NCBI GenBank assembly: GCA_010015805.1
Contig: ML978127.1
Coordinates: 1,612,001 to 1,676,000 of the forward strand
Length of the DNA stretch: 64,000 bases
Direction: 5' to 3'
Source of the DNA: Rhizodiscina lignyota
Lineage: Eukaryota; Ascomycota; Dothideomycetes; Aulographales; Rhizodiscinaceae
Under the pieces are notes generated by a model. It had not been told where the DNA came from, made no database searches, and was given only the letters and a program-made list of their open reading frames with translations. Below, one piece after another: positions 22,955 to 34,751 of this stretch. A program made the position numbers and the translations under genes. Positions within the stretch are counted from its first letter, which is position 1. Each line of letters begins with the position of its first letter.

Positions 22955-23934
22955 GGGACTCTGGTCTTAGAATTTAGCTGTGAGTTGTGCCAGGACTTTA
23001 TCGTATAGCTTAATAGGCGGAAACCTCACTCTACTCGGCTGGTGGCTGCATTTGCATTATTGATGGGTATCATGCCTTCGTTTCTGCAGGGAGTTTATTT
23101 TATGCAAGGAGTTTCTGTGGATTTTAGAGACTGCGTGATTTTCATTTAAGTCCGGAAGATAGTAGTTATCGAACAACGCTCGTCTCACGTCTCACTGAAC
23201 CAATCTTACATTCCTATAGTCTTGGGAGATTCGTAAGGTCACGTGAAGGTTTCAGTCATCGAAATACTTCAACGGATGTGAAATGGTAGCATTGGTAAGC
23301 AGAACTCGTACTGATGCACGGGGTATGGCCACTGGTCTTTTGGTATCGTGGTTGCCTGAGGAAAAATGAGAACCGGAAAAGGAGAGCTCCAAGTCTAGTC
23401 AACCATGATTGGACGATGTTCTCCTCAATGACACTAACCGTTTTCAGACTAGTGTCTGACCTCTTCATGGACCAGTCTCCTGTTAAATCTTTGTCGAACT
23501 TCAACCAACTCAGGAAAATTGAATTTCTTTTCAAGAAAGCCATATTCGCCCTTGACGATGCGTTTCATGCGTGACAATGGAATTGCTGCTCGGAAATTGT
23601 CCAATCTTGAAGCTTAGCCCCGCACTTTGTATTTCTTCCGAACCGCTCGATCTTGCATACTCCGCGTGCACTTGGCACACCTCGCTCGTGGAAAGCGACT
23701 AAGGAGACTTCTAACATTTAGCATTGCCGGGGACATAACTCCCACACGAGAGGGGGGCTGTCGGTGATGGTCGGGCGACCTGATTCATGATTCTATGCTA
23801 GAGACCGAAGAAGTTAAGAGAATTGCTTTCGCTTCCAGTCATGCGGCATTTGAGCCGGCCAGTATACAAATTTCTCGTATCTCTTTGAATTCGTAGTCTC
23901 GTTCATTTCTCTATCTCCTTCATACTTTCAGAAC
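22955..23934. other. intergenic between SDR and M28-like gene
   Basis: No domain or repeat recognised. A short plus-strand frame at 23314-23574 and its minus-strand shadow lack support. A possible TATA-like TATACAAATT lies near 23862-23872, about 65-75 bp before the next ATG. Confidence 0.45.
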
Positions 23935-26253
23935 ATGTCAATGGCGGTCACAATGAAATCCATCTTTGTTCTCGCAGTGACGCTGCTCACAATCGGCTCT
24001 ACAAGGGCTGCCTTGACTCAGTTCGAGAAGCAACGGTTGTACGATCGTATTTACCAGACGAGCCTTCGGGGTCCCAGATTTCGTGAGTGTGAACCCCTTC
24101 AACCAACTTCCTTTCGTTCACTCGGTGGTTGTTGCTGATTTACTGCCTTACAGCCGGAACTGATCAGCAGAATTCCATGCTTGACTCTGTTGCTGCCAAC
24201 ATGGATGTTGCTGGATTGACCACTAGCACACTAAACTATACGATATACAGGTATGACTGAGAATGCCAACAAAGCCGTAGTCAGAATCATCGAGCCCTTT
24301 ATAATCAGGATCAGATCGTGTGACAGTGCATGAAGTGGAAATGCTGACGTTTCTACAGATGGGACCCACGATGGTGGTCGTTAGAGGCCACATTATGCAA
24401 TGGAACTCGTCTCGGATTCAATACGACGGGGTACTATCCATATTCTGGTAACAGCGGAGCAAGAGGTGTCACTGGTAAAGTTCACGACGCGGGTTCGTAC
24501 GCGGTTGACCCGCACACCGAGACCGCCAATTTCAGTTCACTCGACTTGGACGGCCTGTCTCCTGGAACAATCGCCTTTTTCGACAACCCCACGGTGACGA
24601 AGAATTACAGTCTGCCTGGATATGGTTTGTTCGGGTAAGTGGACTGCCCAAGTAGTAGACAAAACAAATACAGTGGGAGTGAAAATCAAGTGTGTAACAG
24701 GAATATGACATGAATTGATTTGGCAGCACAGAACTTCGCGGAACATTCCACGCAAGGACATTCCAGAGGTACGATTTACATCCGCGCATATCATTCGAAA
24801 TAAGTTCGAGTTTGACTTGGGTTTGATCAGCTCGGCAACTTGACAAATCCGCACTGGATTTCAGCAAAATCCCTCAATTTCACACGTGAGTGTGGGCGCA
24901 GCTTGAAGAAGATATCCGATTCTGACATACCCGCAGAGTTGAACCAGATGAACGTAGCGGCCGTTATTCTGTCCTGGGTCAACACATCAGACGAAAATGC
25001 AGCTCTCCAGTGGCTTCCCAATAATGCCCCTCCAGGAAACGGAACGTATACGTGTCCCACACTCTACGTGGGCAACTCCACCGGGGAAACGATCCGATCT
25101 TTAGTTGCGGCGAACGAGGTGGAGACCATGACAGTTGTACTCGATGCACCAAGCATTCATTCTCCTTCTTATACCCTCATCAGCCACCTGGAGGGCAAAA
25201 AGAAAGCGAAAGACACAATATTACTGTATACGCACAGTAAGTGTTTCCAACATTCCGCTTTCTCACGGTGATCACTGACGCGGACGTTTTCCAGGTGATG
25301 GCCCCTCGATTATAGAAGAAAATGGTAGGCGACAAATCCTCTGTATCCATGCTGCCGTGCCAATAATGAACTCAAGGACCGATCATGATGCTTACGCTTG
25401 CGGAATACTTTTCACGAAATAAGCCAAATATCAATCTCGAGTACGCAATAACCCATCTTTTCCTTTCCTAAATGCTAACCACGTTCGCAACATTAGTTTT
25501 ATAATGACTACCGGTCATCTAAGTAAGCATTTTCATGTTAATCGAAAACTGTTTACTGAAAACCCTCCCCAGGCGGCGGAAAGCTCAACGAAACGGCCTG
25601 GATGGGCCAACGGCCGGATCTCATGGCCAATGCTCAAGCGTCCATCAACATTGAACATCTCGGCGCAATCGAGTGGAAAGATGTTCAAACCCCGGAAGGA
25701 CCGAAATACACCGCAACTGGACGCCTTGAGCCAATGTGGACGTTTGCGTAAGTCTTGTAAATTTCATATTCTGGGATATCTCAGGCTTATGAGTGGCACT
25801 TGATTTGCAGCAATTCATCTCACGCCAGCGACAATATGCGTCACATATATCTAGAATCATTCGATGGCTCTCCAGATTCCCTCCGCATGGCGCTGCTGAA
25901 CCCGCTCGTCGTCGACGGTAAGCTATCGCAGTGGTACGGCGTGGGTGGCTCCAGTGTCTTGGGCTACAGTGACATTCCAACAGTTGGGTAAGAGACCATT
26001 CGATAGACGTCCTCGAGTTATATATAGCTAACAAAGATGCTCGTAAGAATCATTCCGCAGCCGGACTATCTTTGTGAGTTTTACGCTTCACAATTCCCAT
26101 AATCTGCTCTGCTTCGTTAACACTCATGCAGGGGCATCAATGAGCGATGGTGGCTTTTCAAAATATGATCAAGCGCAGGCTGTCGCGCAGCTTGAAGCTC
26201 TCATTCGTGTCGTTCAAACGATTGACGACGCTTGGACCAGGGGAGACTTTTGA
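23935..26253 (+). CDS. secreted PA-domain / M28-like protein with 12 exons (527 aa)
   Basis: A hydrophobic signal peptide (MKSIFVLAVTLLTIGSTRAA) is followed by a protease-associated-like region and a C-terminal M28-peptidase-like domain. Exons: 23935-24082, 24154-24250, 24359-24634, 24732-24768, 24831-25236, 25295-25324, 25377-25440, 25497-25522, 25573-25747, 25811-25987, 26048-26073, 26132-26253. All phases match over 528 codons. Three exons are only 26-30 bp. Conserved pieces include LLYTHSDGPSIIEENGP, FIMTTGHLSGGKLNETAWM and INIEHLGAIEW, which resemble a divergent group of M28-like proteins; the standard AEE zinc-site motif is absent, so catalysis is uncertain. A further in-phase 51 bp intron (24886-24936, GTGAGT...CCGCAG) may or may not be removed. 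Several N-x-S/T sites suit a secreted glycoprotein. Confidence 0.85.
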
Positions 26254-26984
26254 ACAGGAAGGACCTGGGAAGGCGCCGGGCGACGGCTGAGTGTGAAGTT
26301 CTGTCGCTATCACTCTATAATGTTTCTTTTATTGAATTGATTTAGAGGTATGAAGTGAGAGTGCGATGATTGACTCCGTACCCTCAGCTCACTCAATATT
26401 CTCCTTTCGAAGCTTTCTACGATCCATTGGAGTCTGGTCTGACAAAGTATTGTTGCTGTATGGCGCATATATTCAGCTAGCATCCGGGCCGCCTACATGT
26501 CTCAATGCAAGAACCAACTTATCCAGTCCTTTCGCGAAGTACAGAGCTTTACTGTCTTCGGCACTGGTATTATTCTCGGCATTACACTTCTGTTAATCAT
26601 CCTGGCTGTCGCTAGAGAAATGTGTTGCTGCGGCAAGAACGAAGTCGACATCGGATAGGAAGGCTGCGAGACAAGTAGATGATAAACTGCATCTTCTGAG
26701 GACAGTCTTGACGGATCATAAGGCTGGATTGCAATGGTCTAACGGGAAACTGGACGTGCCTATCACTATTCTTAGAATGGAGATCGAGAGACCAATGCCG
26801 GAACACGACGGGCTTGCATCGTATGGCCCGTTAGCGTTGGTTGAAGACTTCGAATAAGTCGCGCGGCTATTGGTAGTTGTGCACATCTGGGTATTCGAAA
26901 TCCCGCGGTGGTAGGTAGAGGATTTCAGCCAATCTTTGTGTACTCTGACAGTCTGTCCTTGATTTGGCTACAGTCATCACTTAA
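26254..26984. other. intergenic, downstream of M28-like gene
   Basis: No gene recognised. Minus-strand sequence here lies where the missing C-terminal half of the neighbouring NmrA-like pseudogene would be expected, but I find no NmrA motifs in it. Confidence 0.4.
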
Positions 26985-27480
26985 TCACGTCTCACAAAAG
27001 ATCGCGTGCCATGTCAACCCCGTCGGCGCCTTGCCCCTCACATACGCCTGTATCTTTCTCTTCTCTGCAAACACCGGCGCCAAAGCCTCTGCCCTTGGAT
27101 TGTTATTGTTGGGTTCGTGTTTGCTTGTCACGAATCTCTTCCGCCCTGCAGCGGTCGCGGCGTCAATAAAAGCGGTACTGCTCTTGCACGCTTAAGCTCA
27201 TCATGGTATTGACAACGGCGTCCGGATCGCGGAATGTGGAGACGGGGGCATCGCAGGAGTAGCCGTCAGAGACTGTAAGAACATGGACGCGAGGATTTGT
27301 ACGTAGTGAGGAGAAGGCCTTGGAGGATTCGAGGGCGAGGGCAGTGAAGTTGTAAGAAGGCTCTACGAGAAGAGCTGTCAAGAGAGCCTAGTGAGCCACC
27401 AAATTAGTCTGAGTATACTGAGTTGCGGTAAGGACAAGCTCACCTCGACAGCGATAATCTTCTTGTAGGCTTGGTCCCTG
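26985..27480 (-). pseudogene. broken NmrA-like / isoflavone-reductase-like gene
   Basis: Pieces of an NmrA-like NAD(P)-binding protein lie in two minus-strand frames. One frame (27387-27163) reads ALLTALLVEPSYNFTAL and then a DPDAVVNT segment, as in strands 2-4 of the family. The next frame (27179-26985) reads FIDAATAAGRKRFVTSKHEP, then GLTWHAIFCET and a stop; these match the LIDAAIAAGVKRF and GLTWTAI segments of intact relatives. A single-base shift separates them near 27180. The N-terminal glycine-rich cofactor loop is missing or lost in a putative intron (27388-27443), and the C-terminal half is absent. It is a decayed host gene, or a sequencing error plus truncation. Confidence 0.7.
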
Positions 27481-28590
27481 GTGATCGTGGATGGTAGTAC
27501 ACTAACGATTAAGTGGAGAGAGATTATTGAGATGCAATTGAGAGAATAGCTTGAAAGGCAGAACTGCACTTGTCGGTGTGGACGTGAGCAGCTTTTGGAA
27601 TACTTCCCCCTTTGGATCATGAAAAGTCCCTTACTTATACTTCAATTGAGTGTCTGCTCGATCAGTTCGTCTTGTCGCATCCTCAACTTTCGATTCCATA
27701 CTGAATTCTAATGTCGAAATGAAATACTCAACAATTATGTGCTTAGCGGAACACACTGTTCTACGATTGGACGGAGATTGGACGGAGATTTCGGTCGTGA
27801 AGGTGCAGCGAAGGCTTAACAATCTCCGTTGAGGTCCGCCCTTTTCGACAATTTGTGATGGAGGACGCAATGTCATAGGCTGAAAGGCTGGTGTTCTACT
27901 CGTTGGAAGTGATGATTCCTTGGGGAATGCCGCAGAGGCACTCCAATAGACTTGCCAAGAGCTCCACAACCCAACTCTCAGCGGTCCGAACTGAAGGATT
28001 GAGATTTCGTGTAAGATTGTGGGAGAGAAGGGATGAAAGCTTATTTCATTACTGAGTCGCTGTCTGAAGCTTGAAATAGCCGCCGTAAAGCCGAGACTAG
28101 AGCTCAAACAAGCCGGGGGTGACGAAATAGTTGAGCCCGTAGTAAGAACCAGTTTTGTTCTTCCATACGCACGAGAACATCTCTGAAAGCTCGATTAGAC
28201 ATATACAAAACTCGCAGCTTTGGTGTGTATAGTCTGTGTTAACTGATGGGCCCGAATACCCTCGCGGTGAGCGTTATTTCAGCCACGACTCGATTTTTTG
28301 GTCACCCACTTGACTGCCACTGCCATGTCTCATCCAGGCCGGGGGAGACTTGCCCCGGGCGGCTCTTGGGGTATCTTACATACCACATTCATATATGACC
28401 CGCTCTTTGTGCGCTGCCTTATTTGAGTATTATTCAAAACAGGTATTTATACCAAAAGAGGAACACGCGATGGAGTGTGTGGAATCACGGTCATTCTCGG
28501 ATTCCGCTTAAGTCCACGTAGGTCCGGTTCTTTGCACCTTTCTCTACTTCCACATCATCTGCACGCTTTTCACCTTCGCGCATTTCCAAA
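27481..28590. other. intergenic, pseudogene flank and SDR promoter
   Basis: A 158-codon minus-strand frame at 27631-28107 is Ser-rich without a domain and is not called. A GC-rich inverted repeat CCGGGG/CCCCGG (28339-28344 and 28353-28358) stands out in AT-balanced DNA. A TATTTATA run at about 28442-28449 lies 140 bp before the next SDR start. Confidence 0.4.
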
Positions 28591-29498
28591 ATGAAAAGTC
28601 TACAAGGCAAAGTGGCGATTGTCACCGGAGGAGCTCGCGGTATTGGGGCTGCCATAGCGGAAGAGCTTGCCAAACGAGGAGTAGCAAAGGTACATCCTTC
28701 CCCAAATTGAGCAAATGAAGGAATCACTGCTGAGAGAAGCAGATTGCCATAACGTATCTTAGCAATACCTCTGCTGCTGAAGGCGTCGTTAGCAAGTTGC
28801 AAGCCCTTGGTGCAACCGCTATAGCTATCAAGGCAGACGTAGGGGATCTAGCCTCTGCCCCCACTGTCATTGAAAATGCACTGGACGCTTTGGGCACTAA
28901 AGAACTAGACATCCTAGGTATATCGTAGATTCCTGCTTCGTTGTTCGTGCTAATAGTCTTCTAGTCAATAATGCCGCGAGCACGCTTCTCCGACCGTTGG
29001 ACGATATCAAAATCGACGACTTTCATGCTGTTTTCAACACCAACATAGGAGGCCCGCTTTTCCTCATCCAAGCCGCGTTGCCCCGGATTCGGCGCGGTGG
29101 TAGGATTATCAACATCGGGTCCAGGCAGTCCCGCCACGCCACTGGAAGCCCTATGTTTCTTTACGCTGCCTCCAAAGCCGGACAAGAGCATCTTACACGC
29201 AATTTGGCATTCCAGTACGCAGCACCGCTAGGGATCACCGTAAACACTGTTATGCCTGGGCCCACAGATACTGGTATGGACTGTCCTAAGGTAATACATG
29301 GTTGTCAGGCTAACTTCTTGGACAGACGAACTGCGAGCTACTGGCATGGCCGAAGCCTTAAAGAATGCAGCAACAGCAGAGAAAAGGCTCGGTACGGTGG
29401 ATGACATTGCCCAGATTGTAGCGTTCGTGGCTGAAGATGGAGCTCGCTGGATCAACGGGCATACCCTCAACGCAACAGGTGGAGCGATCATGTTTTAA
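28591..29498 (+). CDS. short-chain dehydrogenase/reductase (251 aa)
   Basis: Four exons (28591-28689, 28743-28917, 28965-29273, 29326-29498) join in phase to 252 codons. Motifs: VAIVTGGARGIG for cofactor binding, VNNAAS, NIGSRQS with the catalytic Ser, YAASKAGQ with Tyr/Lys, and NTVMPGPTDT. The C-terminus has WINGHTLNATGG. It looks like a tetrahydroxynaphthalene/versicolorin or 3-oxoacyl reductase-like branch, with no further substrate clue. The introns are 47-53 bp. It is the third SDR within 13 kb, and it is not a recent duplicate of the other two. Confidence 0.94.
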
Positions 29499-29955
29499 TT
29501 CACAGTCTCAATTTGCTGAGAGCTATCCACGTCGATTTTCCACCCTGTAATCAAGATCACCATTGACTAGTCGCTAATGGCTTGTTCCAAGCTTGGAACT
29601 GTACTCTTATCGCTACTCGAGACGCCGACACGCGCTGGTTAGCCTGCAAATCGCTGCAAGGCGATGGTGGCCCAAGTCAAGCACAATTGCCTTCCTAAGC
29701 CCCTCACCGCTTGTCTAATTGTTCACAAGATCTGATACAGGCAGACGGGCTCAAGTTGCTCGATGAGAACCAGGGAAGAAGCCAAAGCCACGGGATGTTC
29801 ATTTTTAATTTATTGGCCAGACACTTCAATAATGTCGCAAGCTTCCACAAATTCCGTTGCTTTGGTTTTACCGGACACGATGTTGCACCAAAACTGCATG
29901 CACGTTTGACATGGCTTTTCGAATCCAAAGTCCTGCCTCGAGCTTGACTTTCCGG
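29499..29955. other. intergenic between convergent genes
   Basis: This is the shared 3' region of the SDR (plus) and the CMD-family gene (minus). No coding frame is supported. Confidence 0.45.
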
Positions 29956-30590
29956 CTAATGGTGGACTCCCTTCCCGACTTCAGTATGTTGCATCTCTCC
30001 GACATCTAATGCCCGGAGAACTCGCGAAGTTGCGTTATAAGCAGCGATAGCCATGGCTTCGGACCTCATGTCAGCATCTTCTCTAGTGCACATACATAGG
30101 CATGCTTACTCAGTTCCAGCATCTGTTGCTCGTTATCCATAACTTCCATGGTAGCTTTGAAAACCTCATCTGTGACCGTCAAATTCGTGACGTGGTCGGC
30201 ATATCGAAGAACAAGCCACTCGCGCTTGGTGAGTCCGCCTTCACCATCTTCGCCCAGCTTGTAAAGCGGAGCTGTCCTCACAGTCTCTGCACCTTCCTCG
30301 GACACACCGCCCTTCTTCATGAGAGGATTGTGAGCTGCCCATTGGTATGCTGCTCCATTCAGTGCTGCAACACGGCATATGCCAAGTTCGTTAATGCCAG
30401 CCGGCACCGATGAATGATATCGGATGTCGTTGAAGAACACGTGATAGCTCTTGCATATCGTTGGCGATCCCAGTAGGGTCTTGTAAATAGCTCCCAGGGG
30501 TACACCTCTTTCTGCACGCTCCTTCGTGAGTTCATCAATGAACTCTTGATCCTCTTTGTTATCAGAGTGGTCGACGTAAGTGAGACGCAT
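29956..30590 (-). CDS. carboxymuconolactone decarboxylase / AhpD-family protein (193 aa)
   Basis: Two exons (30590-30110, 30056-29956) with a 53 bp intron join as QQMLELT-MAIAAYNATSRV and give 194 codons. The protein has the all-helical CMD fold signature: YKTLLGSP, HSSVPAGINELGICRVAAL, YQWAAHNPLMKKGGVSEE and the C-terminal AAYNATSRVLRALDVGE. The Cys of ELGICRV sits where the family often has a Cys or Glu, but the paired CxxC of peroxidase-active AhpD is absent. It is probably cytosolic. Related fungal proteins often sit near oxidoreductases in small-molecule gene groups; here the closest neighbours are an SDR and a beta-mannosidase. Confidence 0.9.
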
Positions 30591-31371
30591 GTTGATTTAT
30601 TTGTAGACAATAGCCGGGAAATGAGATATATGTGCTCTGGCTTTGCAAGGATTTAGAATACAAACTTTCATATATCTTCATGGCGATTTGCAATATTATG
30701 TAGACCAACTAGCGGGCCTTCACGCTCCGTTGGAAGGGGAGATTCCATCGGAGCATCACGGAGGTATACAACGAAAGGGTATTGCTTCAAGTCGCCAAGC
30801 TGCCCATTTTAAACGGCGAATGCTCCGTTGCCGATCAAGAGTTGCCGAGAATCGAGAAGTCGGTTCGTACGATCTCCCGGACAAGCTCTACACGAGACAC
30901 TCAAGGCCGTGCCGAACCACGTTTCTTCTGCGTCAACCCAAACGCTGAATTGGGATCCAAATGACTTCTCCCGTCTAAGTTCTCTTCAATTGAATTGAAT
31001 TGATTGGGGTTTAGAAGAATATCGCGTAGTTCAAGCTGTCACACGCGTAAGTAGGAACGTGATATGCCAGACACGCGCTACAATATGCGCGTTACAATTC
31101 CGAGACACGGATCATTGTTCGACCGAACAATAACAGCTTGACTTCTGTAACTCAAGTCTCGCTGTCTTTTAAGAAGATAGATAGAAGATAATCTATTCTA
31201 ATGATATGGTCATCCGCTAAGATTGACTAGACGACCCTGAAGACTTTTGATCTACGATTCTTACGGCTTGAGGTACAAAACTTCGAAGTGCGGAGTAGTT
31301 TCGTACCTTTCGCGCCTGTCACGCATCGTTCAGCAATTCCGTATCCTTGATTTGGAAAAGCAGAATTCATC
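30591..31371. other. divergent spacer with palindromic structure
   Basis: This stretch lies between the divergent CMD-family gene and the beta-mannosidase gene. It contains a perfect inverted repeat ATTGTTCG-AC-CGAACAAT at 31114-31131, and an outer inverted pair TCAAGCTGT (31031-31039) / ACAGCTTGA (31133-31141). A run of CG-rich words (CGCGTAG, ACGCGTAA, GCGCGTTAC) lies between them. No gene is recognised. Confidence 0.5.
31031..31141. repeat. nested inverted repeats, operator-like or small hairpin element
   Basis: A 9-bp outer inverted repeat (31031-31039 with 31133-31141) encloses about 93 bp, with an 8-bp perfect palindrome arm pair with 2-bp spacer at 31114-31131 near its right end. It could be a dimeric regulator site, as expected for some fungal transcription factors, or the remnant of a very small inverted-repeat element. 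No flanking target duplication was seen. Confidence 0.4.
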
Positions 31372-34119
31372 ATGGCAACGCCTTTAGAGAAGATCCCATT
31401 AGAAATCTTCTGGTGGAGGGAGAAGGGCTCATCCAAGAAACGAGAGACGCGAGTTCCAACAAAGTAGATCATCTCAATTGTCGACGTCCACTGTCTGACT
31501 GAGACAGTATCCATTTGGATCTGCTCGCCGCCGGGGAAATTCCTGATCCATTTCATGGCATGAATGAACGAGACGTACAATGGGTGCATGACAAGGAATG
31601 GGTCTATGGCTGCTCCTTCAAACTGCCCAAAGCAAAGCAAGGCGAGAGGATTGACTTGGTCTTTGACGGCCTTGATACCTTCGCGGATGTTGCGCTCAAC
31701 AGCAATCACATTCTAAGGTGAGACACATATAACAGCCCCCGAAGTACCTTTTAATATTCAATCATCTACCCAGCGCCGACAACATGTTTATCCCTTACCG
31801 AGTCGACATTACGAAGCTGGTCAAAGACGAAAATGCTTTGGAAATTACATTCCGATCAGCTTATGAGATTAGCGAAGATATCCGTCGCCGACGAGGCAAT
31901 ATTGTCTGCTGGAATGGACATTATGGCCGCCCATATGTTCGAAAGGCGCAGTACCACTTTGGCTGGGATTGGGGTCCATCACTTGTGACTTGCGGACCAT
32001 GGAAACCAATCTATATCGAGCGCTACATGGACAAAATCGAAGACGTCAGGATCGAGATAGATATCAGTCATGATCTGAGTCGAGCGAAAGTGGATGTGCA
32101 TGTGTCCCCGGCAAATGACCGCGAGAGTACCTTCATTCACGTGCAAATGAAGAATTTCAAAAACCAGATTGTGGAGGCTACTAACATAGAAGCGCTATAC
32201 TGGAGTTTTGAGATTAATCGGCCAGAATTATGGTTTCCACTTCACGCAGGAGCTCAACCACTGTACAGCACTGTTGTTCAGCTTCTTCAGAAGGATGGTA
32301 CGGTCCTCGACACAGCAACAAAATCTTTCGGGATCCGTAAAATCGAACTCGTCAGAGATCACGATGATATTGGCTCTACCTTCTATTTCCGAGTCAATAA
32401 TGTCCCCATATTTGCCGGCGGCACCAATTGGATACCCGGTGACAGCTTCTTGCCACGTATCACTCCAGACCGATATCGCCGATGGATCCAAATGGCCGCT
32501 AAGGGAAACCAGAATATCATCCGCATTTGGGGCGGAGGCATATATGAAGACGACGCTTTCTATGACGAATGTGATCGCCAAGGGGTGCTTGTCTGGCAAG
32601 ATTTCTGTTTCGCATGCGCTCAATATCCAGCAGACCCGGAGTTTCGGAAAAGCGTTGAGAAGGAAGCAACAGCAGCGATTCAGCGGCTGAGGCATCATCC
32701 ATGTCTGGCTCTGCTAGCTGGCAACAATGAAGACTACCAGGTAGCGAATGAAGCATGTATGTATTCACAGACTTTGTCATTCTGGTATTGCTAACTTGGA
32801 GAAGTGAAACATGACATGAAAATGCCGCCAGAGCAATGGCTCAATTCAGAGTTTCCTGCTCGCTATATCTACGAGCGTCTACTTCCGAGCTTGGTACAAC
32901 AGCATGCGCCATGGATCAATTACTGGCCTGGATCTCCATTTGGTGGTGTCGACAATAACAGCGACCGAACCATTGGTGATGTGCATATCTGGAACGTATC
33001 CAGCGGTATGCTTGTCCCGTATCAGCGGTATCCAGACCTGACGGCCCGTTTCGTATCCGAGTTCGGCATGCTTTCTTGCCCGCATCACAAAACCGTCACT
33101 GAGAACTTCTTTGGTAAGAGCAAGGATCGTCACCCACAAAGCGAGTCATTTGAATTCCACTGTAAAGCGAGCTCTTACGAAAAGCGTATGTTCACTTGCA
33201 TGGGTGAGCAATTTCGACTCTCCTTCGATTTGAAGGAGTATGTCTACCTAACACAGCTGCTGCAAAGCGAAGCAATGAGCTTTGCGTTCCGTGGCTGGCG
33301 ACGCGCATTTTCAGGGCGCAGATGTGGAGGCGCCATCGCGTGGCAGGTAGGAGGCCTCCATCATCGCATAAATATAGCCACAGCTAAAGTTTGATGCAGT
33401 TGAACGATTGCTGGCCCGCCTCGAGTTGGGCACTTGTTGACTACTACGAGCGACCGAAGCCAGCATACTATACTATTGCCCGAGCACTTACACCCCTCAC
33501 AGTAGGTGTAATGCGAAAATATCGATTCAATCCAAATCCCAACCTGCAGCACGAAGCTCTTTGCAATGGAAGAACAAAAGCTGATGCAGCAAACGTAATC
33601 GCACACGCAACACCGCATGTATATCCGCCAAAGGACTCAACCTACTCAGTGTGGATTTGCAACTCAAAGTCTGGGGCCCATGAGGTCATGGTGGAGCTTC
33701 GGTTTGTTTCCAATGCAACCGGGGAGGATGTACGCGACCCAGTCCGGAAGAAAGTGAGCGCAGTACCAAACGACACCACCGAGGTATTCACTGGGGAAGT
33801 TCCTGGAAATGAAGAGGAGGAGCCAGTTGTCCTTGCCGCTCGGTTGATGGATGAGGAGGGAGTGACTATTTCCCGGGACACTGATTGGCCTCAACCTCTC
33901 AAGCACTTTACATTTGAAGATCGCAATCTGCACATTCACCAGGATGGCGAAACGCTCACCATCAGCGCAGGACGGCCCGTCAAAGGACTGGTACTGCAAA
34001 ATGCCGATGTCCAATGGAGCGACAATTGTATCGACGTGGTTCCTGGGGATGAGCAGCGCATTGTAGGGAGAGGCTTAGCGGAAAAGGCTGAGTGGATACA
34101 TTATGCCATGAATGACTAA
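31372..34119 (+). CDS. mndB: beta-mannosidase, GH2, intracellular type B (848 aa)
   Basis: This enzyme removes terminal beta-1,4-linked mannose from mannan-derived oligosaccharides. Five exons (31372-31463, 31508-31717, 31774-32756, 32805-33346, 33400-34119) join in phase to 849 codons. The GH2 sugar-binding domain includes NIHLDLLAAGEIPDPFHGMNE and WNGHYGRPYVRKAQYHFGWDWG. The catalytic barrel carries GTNWIPGDSFLPR, IRIWGGGIYEDD, GNNEDYQ (acid/base Glu about residue 419) and SEFGM (nucleophile Glu about 514). No signal peptide is present, matching clade B fungal beta-mannosidases, which act inside the cell after oligosaccharide uptake. The N-terminus before RVPTN is short and atypical, so a further upstream exon or a different start is possible. 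The first intron is 44 bp. Confidence 0.94.
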
Positions 34120-34751
34120 GGTGAGGGTTTCTAATATAACCGTGGCTCAGCCTTTTGCCCTCGATAAAACACAAGAGCCATATAGAGTTGAACTTTTATT
34201 GCAGATATACTCCGTACGCTAGAGAGTATTAGAATTTGAGAAGTCGTCTGCGATACTATGTCACAGCACGATATCTTCAAAAGTCATTAAATATTCCATG
34301 AAGAAGGTTGAGTCTTGCGGAACGCCCAACAACTCTTAGCACAGGCTTTTCCTATCATATTAGCTTCGCTCTAGCTAAGGAGCGCCTCGAGCAACTCTCC
34401 TCAATTTCCCCGAAATTCTACCGTGACGCGGTTCAATTCAGCAAGCGAAAGAAGGTGGTGCCCATAATGAATTGCTCGCGTGCTATAGCTCCAAACGTTA
34501 TTTAACTATGTTGGATTCTATCAATCATATCTTCAACCCTTTTTATGGTAGTGGAACCATCTTCATGGAAATAGGCTTGTCATCGCTTCATGCTTGTTAG
34601 GCCAGCGTGCTAGGCGCCTGTATGTCGAATCACGCAGCTCAGCTCTCAGCCTCGTCGTGATGCTGCCTTGCCTGACTCCTTAAACCTCACCCAGCTGCTG
34701 CTGTTCGCATCGATGCCCATTCTCTCATGATAGTCGAATATTCAGCCCGGT
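34120..34751. other. intergenic upstream of NLR gene
   Basis: This is the promoter region of the NB-ARC/TPR gene. No frame longer than 65 codons is supported and no repeat was seen. Confidence 0.45.

Noticed and set aside
27631-28107. 158-codon minus-strand frame next to the NmrA-like pseudogene
   Set aside because: Low-complexity Ser/Arg/Thr content and no similarity to NmrA or any family I know.
16459-30590. A classical secondary-metabolite gene cluster
   Set aside because: No polyketide synthase, peptide synthetase, terpene cyclase or dedicated regulator is present among these enzymes within the window.
31227-31709. 160-codon minus-strand frame across the start of the beta-mannosidase gene
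   Set aside because: It is the antisense shadow of exons 1-2, whose sense translation matches GH2 enzymes.
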